In this document: one piece after another, positions 54,220 through 62,478 of the stretch
How positions within the stretch are numbered: the stretch's first letter is position 1
Layout of the letters: every line of letters begins with the position of its first letter
NCBI RefSeq assembly: GCF_017355785.1
Contig: NZ_JAFEWE010000008.1
Coordinates: 124,001 to 188,000, forward strand
Source: Desertivirga arenae
Lineage (GTDB): Bacteria > Bacteroidota > Bacteroidia > Sphingobacteriales > Sphingobacteriaceae
Length of the DNA stretch: 64,000 nucleotides
Reading direction: 5' to 3'
Position numbers and translations under genes: made by a program
Notes under the pieces: generated by a model
Database searches by the model: none
Told to the model about the DNA's origin: nothing
Seen by the model: the letters and a program-made list of their open reading frames with translations, nothing else

Positions 54220-56529
54220 CTAAAACTTTTGCTTCACTGGACTATCCATATAATGGACCGGACTAGCAGAAGGTGTTTTGGAATTGTTAATTATTTCAAG
54301 GGCCTTTTCCATGTATTCGTCGCGACCTTCTGAAATTGCTTTCACCGTTTGTTCAACCAGTATATCCGGTTGAATGCCTTTTGACTGTAGCAGTGAACCA
54401 TCCTGCTGACGAACTTTCATGCCTGTAAAACGCACCGTATAATTTCCGGGAAGCCTGAACATATTTACATTGCCATTAGCTCCAGCGGTGGGCTGTCCCA
54501 CTATCGTAGCTAGTTTATACTGCTTTATAAAGCTCATATAGCTTTCTGCATAGCTGATTGCTCCACCTCCAGTCAGAAAAACTACTTTTGCCGAAAGGTG
54601 GGGTTCCATCGGCTTCAAATCCCAACCCAAAGAATCCCAGCTTACTTTTTCATAATCTGGATAGCTAATTCTTGGCACAAACATCCATTTGTTGGTATCC
54701 TTAACCGTTAAGAGGTGATTGATCAGTTCATGGTTCCCTTTAGGATAACCCCGAAGATCGCAGATAATTCCTCTTGCTTTCAACAAAACTGGTGCAGCCG
54801 ACTTGATACTATCCATCGAGGCATTGCTGATATCGATGTAGAAGGTGTCGTTTCCCAAATTTCGGATGGCCTGCTTATCATTTGTTTGATTGAACTGGAC
54901 TCTCTTAAGAAGGACTTCTCTTTCTCCCTGGCCCTCTTGTTTAACAACCAGTCGTATCTCCGAACCCTTTTTCCCCAGGAAAAGCTGTCTGAGGCCAACA
55001 TTAGTTTTCCATTGGGCTGAACCCGAGATCCTGCTCCTTATTTCATTTAATACTTCCAATGCAGGCCTTCCATCTACTTTAAGCAAGATATCTCCTGGTT
55101 TTAAAGGTACTCTCAAACTATCTCCAACGTTTTGATAAACTTTGTCTATTACAATTTTCTCTTCAGCAAGGGTAAGATTTACTGGAATTGTAAACCATTC
55201 GGGACTTTCAGGTCCACTTACTGAAACGTGACCATCTGCAAGTTTCTCAGTAAGTTGCTGCAGCAACAAGAAGTACTCTTTTCCCGTCTTTATTTTTACT
55301 GCGGTTGCCAGGGCAGAAGGTAATTGATCATCCCACCGCGTTTCAATTTCATCATGGTAGGGGTAAAAGTGCTTGAAAATATTCCAGGTAGTAATAATTC
55401 CGGCAAGGCGAACATAGGGATCAGAAGAGTTGAATTGCTGGGGCGCTGAAGTATTTATAGCATTTTGCAGCGCCTTTAAGGCAGTTGAATCACCTATTGG
55501 GTACGTATGGTTGCGTGAACCCTTTAATACCAGTGGAATTGTTACCGAAATACCCGACCCCAGATCCTTTTTTACAAAATCGCCAAAAGACGGCCTTTGC
55601 TTATAGATAGCAGTGTCTATTGTCTCGTTTACCTGGCTTTTAATCAGTAAGGAATGTTTTCCATCGGTTGCTGCATCATCAACTACAGTGTAAGTATATC
55701 CGGGGGAAGCAGTGTACCACTCCTCCGCTTTTGTAGGAGAACTTTCAAAAGAAGCGTTCTTCAGTTCATGCACTTTCCATTTTCCCTGTTCTTCAATTTC
55801 AAGAATGAAATCGTCCGCCCAAACCTTACCTTTGCCACTTAAAAATACTCCAAATGCTATTGCCATGGCATCGTTATCCACCATACCTGTCGTTTCATAA
55901 CGCCCCCAACTGGTCTTAGTAACCGGACGGGAATCCATATTATCAAAAAAACCCATCTTATTATCGGCCCTGTCTACCCTGACCCACATTTGTCCGTACC
56001 CTCCAGATCCATCTGTTTTAATCATTGACCGTAGCCTGAAGCGCTTTCCCCTGTATGGAACAGCATTTACCCCTCTGGTGGCGGTACCAAATCCGTGAGA
56101 CTTTATATTATCGGGGGAGGCTCTATTTACACGTATACTCTTGTAAAGCTGATTGTTAGATCCGCCATAGCCGTAGTGCTGCCAATAGATATCCTCCACC
56201 TGAGTTTCAGCAGGTGGTGTTAGCGAAGCGGTTGAAAACTCAGGAGTAGTGCTGGATGATATAATTACCGAAGGCGCAATGGGATTGAAAAGAGAATTAA
56301 GCCTTTTTTCAAGTTCCTGCCTGTTTTTTGCTGTTTCCACAGTTTTTGCCCCGTAATACAGAAATCGGTCCCAATTGACGGATGCAGCCTCATCTGAAGG
56401 ATGAAAATACCGAACGTAACCATACAGGCGACTAAATGAGGTTAAATTGTTGATCTTCTGCTGGCCGGATACCTGAGCAAAGACAGCAGCAGGCAATATA
56501 AGTAGAACTAGGGATAGGATTTTTTTCAT
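54220..56529 (-). CDS. S41-family C-terminal processing peptidase
   Basis: 769 residues from the ATG at 56529 (MKKILSLVLLILPAAVFAQ signal peptide); a frame to 56592 adds a tail with no signal. A beta-rich N-terminal region to about 330 is followed by a helical segment, a PDZ-like region (PGDILLKVDGRPALEVL, about 490) and the S41 core with GYPKG and nucleophile Ser659 in GGAISYAES. This multi-domain layout is common in Bacteroidota; such enzymes trim envelope proteins. Stands alone. Confidence 0.87.
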   Translation of the reverse strand: MKKILSLVLLILPAAVFAQVSGQQKINNLTSFSRLYGYVRYFHPSDEAASVNWDRFLYYGAKTVETAKNRQELEKRLNSLFNPIAPSVIISSSTTPEFSTASLTPPAETQVEDIYWQHYGYGGSNNQLYKSIRVNRASPDNIKSHGFGTATRGVNAVPYRGKRFRLRSMIKTDGSGGYGQMWVRVDRADNKMGFFDNMDSRPVTKTSWGRYETTGMVDNDAMAIAFGVFLSGKGKVWADDFILEIEEQGKWKVHELKNASFESSPTKAEEWYTASPGYTYTVVDDAATDGKHSLLIKSQVNETIDTAIYKQRPSFGDFVKKDLGSGISVTIPLVLKGSRNHTYPIGDSTALKALQNAINTSAPQQFNSSDPYVRLAGIITTWNIFKHFYPYHDEIETRWDDQLPSALATAVKIKTGKEYFLLLQQLTEKLADGHVSVSGPESPEWFTIPVNLTLAEEKIVIDKVYQNVGDSLRVPLKPGDILLKVDGRPALEVLNEIRSRISGSAQWKTNVGLRQLFLGKKGSEIRLVVKQEGQGEREVLLKRVQFNQTNDKQAIRNLGNDTFYIDISNASMDSIKSAAPVLLKARGIICDLRGYPKGNHELINHLLTVKDTNKWMFVPRISYPDYEKVSWDSLGWDLKPMEPHLSAKVVFLTGGGAISYAESYMSFIKQYKLATIVGQPTAGANGNVNMFRLPGNYTVRFTGMKVRQQDGSLLQSKGIQPDILVEQTVKAISEGRDEYMEKALEIINNSKTPSASPVHYMDSPVKQKF

Positions 56530-56730
56530 TTTGGCTAAGGATTTAAAACCTGAAGTTAAGAAATTAGTCTGCAACCAGAAGTAATTTAACACGGATTAAC
56601 ACATTCACAGCCAGAGTACCTTAATCCCGTCAACAGGTAAAACTTAGCCCCCTTTATCTTAAACAAAATCCTTAATCGCTATACCTCATTCTGGGAAAAT
56701 CTGTATTTTAACCACCAGAATCATTATCAC

Positions 56731-58623
56731 ATGAAACTAACATCGGTACAAAACCTTCTTTCAGAAATCAGAAAAGCAATCATACGCTTTCCGCTTGAGG
56801 TTACTTTCGCCTTTATTGCTTGTATTGCAGCAACAACACTGGTGCAAAATGAAGATAAAAGCTTTGCGGTAACCAGCTGGGGTTGGAAAGTAATGATGGT
56901 CTGCAATATTGGTTTACTTACCGCCTTTGCCACCTCGCTTTATTCCCGGTATAGAGAGCTCAGCAAGAAAGCAACTGCCGTCCTCTATATCCTGAGTATT
57001 GCAATAAGTGTTACCTTTCTCTTTGTTCTTAACCCCATGCAGCAGGAGCGGGATGTAGTGCGGTTCTTCCTGATCAGTTTCTCCTTGCATTTAATGGTGG
57101 CTTTTATTGCCTTCCTCGGAAAAGGTGATGATGCTAATGCATTCTGGCAATTTAATAAGACGATGTTCCTCCGTTTCCTGGCAGGTGTTCTTTATTCTGC
57201 TGTTCTATTTGGAGGATTATGTGCTGCCATGGGAGCTACCAAGTTCCTGTTTAATATTGATATTACCTGGAAGAGCTTCATGACACTCTTCGCCTGGATT
57301 GCCATCCTTTTCCAGACGCTCTTTTTCCTGTCGGGAATTCCGGTGGATCTGCTGAAATTAAAGGATGAACAATCTTACCCTAAGGGGTTAAAGCTTTTCA
57401 CCCAGTACGTACTGATTCCCCTTGCTATTGTTTACGTGCTGATCCTTCTTTCCTATGAAGTCAAGATCATTATAGAGTGGAACCTTCCGAAAGGTCTAGT
57501 TTCTTCCCTTATTCTTGGGTATGCTGTCTTTGGGATATTATCATTCCTGTTGATTTACCCCTTACGGAACCAGGAGGAAAACAAATGGATAGTGGGCTAT
57601 AACAGAGTATTTTACTACCTTTTAATTCCATTATTAGCTCTGCTATTTGTATCAGTATATACCAGGGTACAGAAGTACGGTATTACAGAAGAACGCTATT
57701 TCCTGATCATCCTTGCTTTGTGGCTAACCGGCATTACGGCCTATTTTCTGCTCTCCCGGAAACAGAATATTTTGATCATCCCGCTTTCCTTGTCGCTGGT
57801 AACGATTGCTGGCACATATGGTCCCCTAAGCGCTTTTAATATTGCTGAACGGTCTCAACTAAAGCAATTAACTGCGGTATTTGAGAAGAGTAAGTTATTG
57901 AAAGAGGGAAGGTTGCAGGTGATCACCTCAAAATTAGATTCTGCATCTAATGACCGTGTGATCGATTTAACAAAGTACATGATAAAGGAATATGGCTTAT
58001 CCAGTCTTCAGAATTTATTAAAAGAGGATTTGGAGTCCGTAACAGACTCTATTAAAGAAAGACTTGAACTGACAGCAGCTAAGTATGGGAATAACAGAAG
58101 AACTTATGCCTGGGATATCAGGAATGCCGAACAAGAATGGCTGCAAAAGCATTACCAGCTTCCTATTAAGTATGCAGATTATAGTATAAGTTACAAGCAT
58201 ATAAAGGCGGAGAACTATAACGTAATTCCGGCAGTCAATGCTGATTTTATTGTTCTGATAAATAACACTACCAATCTCTATCCAGCAGAGACAGTATCAG
58301 CACTGGATAAAGATTCCATACAGTTCCACTTATCCGATTCCTCCATGACCCTTCGTATCGTAAAAGACAGTATCCGTCTTAATTTAATCCCGATCATTGA
58401 CCGGCTCGAAAAGGCTAACGTTAACCCTGAGGATAAGCCAACAAAAGATAGCGGAAGGATAGAAGCGACCGGAAGTTTTATACTTCCAAGAAAGGAATTA
58501 ACGGAAGAATTTAAAGTGGGAAAATACAGCGTCACGTTCTATATTAACGAAATTAATTACAGGGTTTCCTCGCACTCCAAGTCAGCTGAAAGGGTAGAGG
58601 GTATTATGATGATCAACAAATAA
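56731..58623 (+). CDS. DUF4153 membrane protein
   Basis: 630 residues. The N-terminal two thirds have about twelve hydrophobic helices; FPLEVTFAFIACIAATTLV and GIPVDLLKLKDEQSYPKGLKLFTQYVLIPLAIVYVLIL (in parts) match DUF4153. The C-terminal 200 residues are a soluble, acidic domain likely outside the membrane (SIKERLELTAAKYGNNRRTYAW in parts). Members are unrelated to known transport families and of unknown role. Divergent from the S41 peptidase with about 200 bases between. Confidence 0.85.
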   Translation: MKLTSVQNLLSEIRKAIIRFPLEVTFAFIACIAATTLVQNEDKSFAVTSWGWKVMMVCNIGLLTAFATSLYSRYRELSKKATAVLYILSIAISVTFLFVLNPMQQERDVVRFFLISFSLHLMVAFIAFLGKGDDANAFWQFNKTMFLRFLAGVLYSAVLFGGLCAAMGATKFLFNIDITWKSFMTLFAWIAILFQTLFFLSGIPVDLLKLKDEQSYPKGLKLFTQYVLIPLAIVYVLILLSYEVKIIIEWNLPKGLVSSLILGYAVFGILSFLLIYPLRNQEENKWIVGYNRVFYYLLIPLLALLFVSVYTRVQKYGITEERYFLIILALWLTGITAYFLLSRKQNILIIPLSLSLVTIAGTYGPLSAFNIAERSQLKQLTAVFEKSKLLKEGRLQVITSKLDSASNDRVIDLTKYMIKEYGLSSLQNLLKEDLESVTDSIKERLELTAAKYGNNRRTYAWDIRNAEQEWLQKHYQLPIKYADYSISYKHIKAENYNVIPAVNADFIVLINNTTNLYPAETVSALDKDSIQFHLSDSSMTLRIVKDSIRLNLIPIIDRLEKANVNPEDKPTKDSGRIEATGSFILPRKELTEEFKVGKYSVTFYINEINYRVSSHSKSAERVEGIMMINK

Positions 58624-58866
58624 GTTACCCTGCCTTTGTTAATTAAAGATCCTACGCAAACCTGGAGATTTACTAATAGCTTTGCCAATCGTTAATAGAC
58701 CATATTTTTTGCTTCTTATACTGATCACGTCGAGAATGGAAAATATATGGTTTGAACATTTGTTCTAGTTCTTTGACTATACGAACCATTTCTAAACCCT
58801 TCGCTACCGCAGATTTGTATCATAGCCTTTTAATCAAGTCAAACTAACACAACTTAAATAAAATCT

Positions 58867-60810
58867 ATGTACAAATTCTTTTTTACTTCTTTCTTCTGTC
58901 TTGGTTCTATCCTGGCCATTGGTCAGGAAATGATGGTTTCAAGTCCGGATAAAAATCTGAAACTTACAGTAGCAATAGATGCAGGAAAACCGGTGTATTC
59001 TGTTTCCTTCAAAAACCGTGTGATGATGGAAAGTTCTCCGCTCGGGTTGAAAACGAATGAAGGCGACTTTAGCTCCGGTCTAAAATTTATATCAAAGGCA
59101 GAAGGTGCGGTAAGCAAGGATTACTCGCAGGAGAAGATCAAACAGTCGACCGTACAGTACCGGGCAAATAAGCTAACCTGTACGTTCGAGAACGCCGAAA
59201 AAAAACAGATCAGCCTTGTATTTCAACTAAGCAATAACAATATAGCTTTCCGTTATGAACTGCCAACCTGGGCAGAACGCAGATCGTGTGTAGTTGAAAA
59301 GGAAGCCACAGGATTTAAATTCCCTGCAAGCACCACAACATTCCTTTCGGGGATGATGAATTCCATGACTGGATTTGCAAGAACAGCACCAAGTTATGAA
59401 ACGGGATATGTGGCTGATGCTCCAATACTTAATAATAGGCAGCCAAAGGAAGGGTACGTATTCCCTGGCCTCTTTAAAATTGGAAATAACGGTTGGGTGT
59501 TAATTTCCGAAACCGGAGTAAGCAGTCAGTTTTGTGCATCTCATCTAAGTCAGGCTTCTGCGAATGGCACCTATACGGTCGACTATCCTGCCCTAAGCCA
59601 GAATAATGGTTTTGGAAGTACCGGTGCCGCTATAGCATTGCCAGGTGTTACGCCATGGAGAACTATTACCGTTGGAGATAATCTGAAACCTATTGTTGAA
59701 ACAACCATTCCTTTTGATGTAGTAGATCCTTTATATGAGCCTTCTCAAAAATATAAGTACGGGCGTTCAACCTGGAGTTGGATCGTATGGCAGGATAATA
59801 GTATGAACTATGAGGATCAGGTGAAGTTTATTGACCTGGCTTCTACTATGAAATACGAATACATCCTCATTGACGCTCTTTGGGATACCAACATAGGTAA
59901 GGAGCGAATGAAGGAATTAGTCAGTTACGCCAAATCTAAAGGGGTAGAAGTGTTCCTTTGGTACAATTCCAATGGATCCTTTAACGATGCGCCTATGGGC
60001 CCCCGTAACAAGATGAGCTCATCCGTCGAACGTAAGAAAGAAATGAAATGGCTGCGGGAAATAGGAGTTAAGGGCTTGAAAGTAGACTTTTTTGGGGGAG
60101 ACAAACAGGAGACCATGCGTCTTTACGAAGATATTTTATCGGATGCCAACGACTATGGTTTAATGATCGTCTTTCACGGAACCACCTTGCCAAGGGGATG
60201 GGAGCGGATGTACCCCAACTATGTGGGCAGCGAAGCTGTTGTGGCTTCCGAGATGCTGATTTTCGTACAAAATGTAAGAGAAAACGAAGCGTATAATGCG
60301 GCCATCCATCCCTTTATCAGAAACACAGTAGGGAGCATGGAATTTGGTGGCACTTTTCTGAATAAGTATCTGGTAAAATCGAATAAGGATAAAAACAAGC
60401 GCCTTACCACCGATGCCTTCCAGTTGGCCACAGCCGTTCTTTTCCAGAATCCCGTTCAGATGTTCGCCCTAACCCCAAACAACCTCAGCGATGCACCTCC
60501 ATTTGAAATTGATTTCATGAAGCAGGTGCCTACTACCTGGGACGAGACGGTATTTATAGACGGTTACCCGGGGAAATACAGCATACTAGCCCGCCGGCAT
60601 GGTAAAGACTGGTACGTAGCAGGAGTGAACGGCACTAAAGAAGCCATGAAGCTGAAGGTAAAACTTCCAATGCTTGCCGGAAAAAAAGTGAAGTTGTATG
60701 CCGACAACCAAAACAAAGAGACCTTTGTGAAAGAGCAGGAGCTGAAAAAGAGCGGAGAAATCGAGATCGAAATGCAATCCGGTGGAGGAATTGTTATTTC
60801 CACCTTATAG
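58867..60810 (+). CDS. GH97-family alpha-glycosidase
   Basis: 647 residues with a signal peptide (MYKFFFTSFFCLGSILAIGQ). N-terminal beta-supersandwich starting VSSPDKNLKLTVAIDAGKPVYSV, a (beta/alpha)8 barrel with YEYILIDALWD, FLWYNSNG and GLKVDFFGGDKQ (D407), then a C-terminal beta domain ending GGGIVISTL. GH97 contains inverting alpha-glucosidases such as SusB and retaining alpha-galactosidases; the Asp in VDFF is a candidate nucleophile, which would favour a retaining type, but this is not certain. Periplasmic. No SusCD or regulator next to it. Confidence 0.92.
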   Translation: MYKFFFTSFFCLGSILAIGQEMMVSSPDKNLKLTVAIDAGKPVYSVSFKNRVMMESSPLGLKTNEGDFSSGLKFISKAEGAVSKDYSQEKIKQSTVQYRANKLTCTFENAEKKQISLVFQLSNNNIAFRYELPTWAERRSCVVEKEATGFKFPASTTTFLSGMMNSMTGFARTAPSYETGYVADAPILNNRQPKEGYVFPGLFKIGNNGWVLISETGVSSQFCASHLSQASANGTYTVDYPALSQNNGFGSTGAAIALPGVTPWRTITVGDNLKPIVETTIPFDVVDPLYEPSQKYKYGRSTWSWIVWQDNSMNYEDQVKFIDLASTMKYEYILIDALWDTNIGKERMKELVSYAKSKGVEVFLWYNSNGSFNDAPMGPRNKMSSSVERKKEMKWLREIGVKGLKVDFFGGDKQETMRLYEDILSDANDYGLMIVFHGTTLPRGWERMYPNYVGSEAVVASEMLIFVQNVRENEAYNAAIHPFIRNTVGSMEFGGTFLNKYLVKSNKDKNKRLTTDAFQLATAVLFQNPVQMFALTPNNLSDAPPFEIDFMKQVPTTWDETVFIDGYPGKYSILARRHGKDWYVAGVNGTKEAMKLKVKLPMLAGKKVKLYADNQNKETFVKEQELKKSGEIEIEMQSGGGIVISTL

Positions 60811-60822
60811 AAATTGATTTAA

Positions 60823-60857
60823 TCGTAGGGGGACCCTCCCGAGCAGTCCTCCTACGA
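60823..60857. terminator. hairpin downstream of GH97 gene
   Basis: TCGTAGGGGGA (60823-60833) pairs with TCCTCCTACGA (60847-60857) with one G-T mismatch. The right side continues CTA, resembling the arm of the REP-like elements (CTACGACTA), so it may be a decayed member. Confidence 0.55.
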
Positions 60858-60892
60858 CTAATAATAATTTCAATTACCTTATTCTACAAATT

Positions 60893-61219
60893 CTATTTGC
60901 AAGTCCACACCTCTTTTACAAAAGTGCTTTGACTTTGAAATTCATTGTTATTTGTTGGCATATTGATTTCGGTTCCCTGGGCGTTGTAGAAAGTAGTTGT
61001 GCAATCACAGGCAGGACCACCGCAAGAACTCAGATATACAGTTTCATTTTTCCACTTGTATTCACTGATAAATGGCTGACATACGCAGTTATCATCATAG
61101 GTCTCAATTAATTTTTTTATCGCGACTGGCACTTCCGTTTCTTTTTTTTCTTTCTCGCAGGCTGATGTGATGAGACTAATTACTAGGACTAAAAGGAATG
61201 AGGTTTTTTTCGGATTCAT
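60893..61219 (-). CDS. DUF6970-type lipoprotein
   Basis: 108 residues from the ATG at 61219 (MNPKKTSFLLVLVISLITSAC, Cys21); a longer frame to 61261 adds an unlikely tail. The mature part has paired cysteines (NCVCQP, CGGPACDC) and a terminal EVWTCK, which fits DUF6970. Small disulfide-stabilised envelope protein, function unknown. REP-like repeats begin about 60 bases upstream. Confidence 0.75.
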   Translation of the reverse strand: MNPKKTSFLLVLVISLITSACEKEKKETEVPVAIKKLIETYDDNCVCQPFISEYKWKNETVYLSSCGGPACDCTTTFYNAQGTEINMPTNNNEFQSQSTFVKEVWTCK

Positions 61220-61280
61220 ATGGCTTTTACAGTTATTACGTGAAGCAGAAAGAAAGTGCAACAGTAGGGCGGAAAATTAG

Positions 61281-61621
61281 TTCGTAGCGAGACGCTACGA
61301 ACAGTACCAGTAGGGGATTTAATCATGGTCTTAGCGAGACGCTAAGACCAGTACCGTAACATATCTTCTACTAGTCGTAGCGTCTCGCTACGACTAACAT
61401 TTCCCAATCATAGTCTTAGCGAGACGCTAAGACCAGTACCATAACATATCTTCTACTAGTCGTAGCGTCTCGCTACGACTAACATTTCCCAATCATGGTC
61501 TTAGCGAGACGCTAAGACCAGTGCCTGGTACTATTCTTATCTTCTCCTAGTCTTAGCGTCCCGCTAAGACTAACATTTCCTATACTATTCTTCTACTAGT
61601 CGTAGCGTCTCGCTACGACTA
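61281..61621. repeat. REP-like palindrome cluster 2 (eight elements, 85-bp units)
   Basis: Palindromes at 61281-61301, 61326-61350, 61372-61396, 61411-61435, 61457-61481, 61496-61520, 61548-61572 and 61597-61621. Two arm versions alternate: TGGTCTTAGCG and TAGTCGTAGCG, each with its complementary partner arm. Loops are AGA or TCT/TCC, i.e. opposite orientations. Flanks are also conserved (CAGTACC after AGA copies, ACATTTCCC after TCT copies). Copies 2, 4 and 6 are exactly 85 bases apart. Confidence 0.9.
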
Positions 61622-61646
61622 ACACTTCCCGCTACGAATACTATTT

Positions 61647-62474
61647 CTATTTCAGCTTAACCACGGTCTTTATTTTAGAAGTGGTATGAGCATTGAAGAT
61701 TCCAAGGGCGCCATTATTGAAATTGGAATTCGGATTTGATGGGGCAACGGGTGGACCACCTTCTCCGGATATTTGGGCAATGGCAAAGTAATATTTATAA
61801 ACGGGCAGGTCCAGACCCCGCATTTCAACTTCCAGCGAATCTCCTTCTGCCAGGTCGTCCAGATCGGTAAAGAGGGTTTCGGTGACATCATTGCCGTTTG
61901 TAAAACGGTCTTCTGTCAGAGATTCCTGCACCTCCTCATCCTTTGCTTTTATCAGGAACAGGTATTGGTTTTTCGCATCCTTAGGGTCTTTATAATAAGC
62001 GAGAGGCACAATAACCTCGTCACCAAAGAAAGATAGTTTTCTAAAACCCAGCGAATCCAATTTTACCGCCAGCGGCATCGTCGAACTTGCAGTATATACT
62101 TTACCTTCCACGTTTACTTCAAGTGAATATTTCGTTCCCGGAGCCCCTGCAAACCTCGGACTTTTATAAACCCCGGTTTCAGTTTCGGTAAACGTAATCT
62201 TTTGTCCGCCAGGAGCGCTAAGAACCACCTGTGCTCCTGAAAGGCCATTAAACTTATTCGTTTCGGTAAAAGGAATTGTTTTAGATATCCTTACCACATG
62301 GTTGGTATCCAGGTCACTCAGATCGGCCTCGATAACTAATTTCGGTTCCGAATCCTTCAGATCAAGATCTACCACTTTCTCACAACTTGCCAGGAGCATA
62401 GCTCCAAGAAGGATCATGCAAAGTTTCGCTCCTGATTTTATATATTTCAATGCGTTTGTATAAGATGCTTTCAT
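61647..62474 (-). CDS. DUF4249 lipoprotein
   Basis: 275 residues from the ATG at 62474; a longer frame to 62519 overlaps the upstream receptor gene. Lipobox LLASC (Cys31). Opens CEKVVDLDLKDSEPKLVIEADLSD, the usual start of DUF4249 domains, then a beta-sandwich (SLEVNVEGKVYTASSTMPLAVKLDSLGF, in parts). DUF4249 lipoproteins pair with TonB-dependent receptors in Bacteroidota, probably binding substrate at the cell surface. It lies four bases after the receptor gene, so is co-transcribed. Confidence 0.9.
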   Translation of the reverse strand: MKASYTNALKYIKSGAKLCMILLGAMLLASCEKVVDLDLKDSEPKLVIEADLSDLDTNHVVRISKTIPFTETNKFNGLSGAQVVLSAPGGQKITFTETETGVYKSPRFAGAPGTKYSLEVNVEGKVYTASSTMPLAVKLDSLGFRKLSFFGDEVIVPLAYYKDPKDAKNQYLFLIKAKDEEVQESLTEDRFTNGNDVTETLFTDLDDLAEGDSLEVEMRGLDLPVYKYYFAIAQISGEGGPPVAPSNPNSNFNNGALGIFNAHTTSKIKTVVKLK

Positions 62475-62478
62475 TTTT

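Noticed and set aside
61281-61621. CRISPR array
   Set aside because: The repeats are short palindromes in alternating orientation with conserved spacers and two arm types; no cas gene is in the window.
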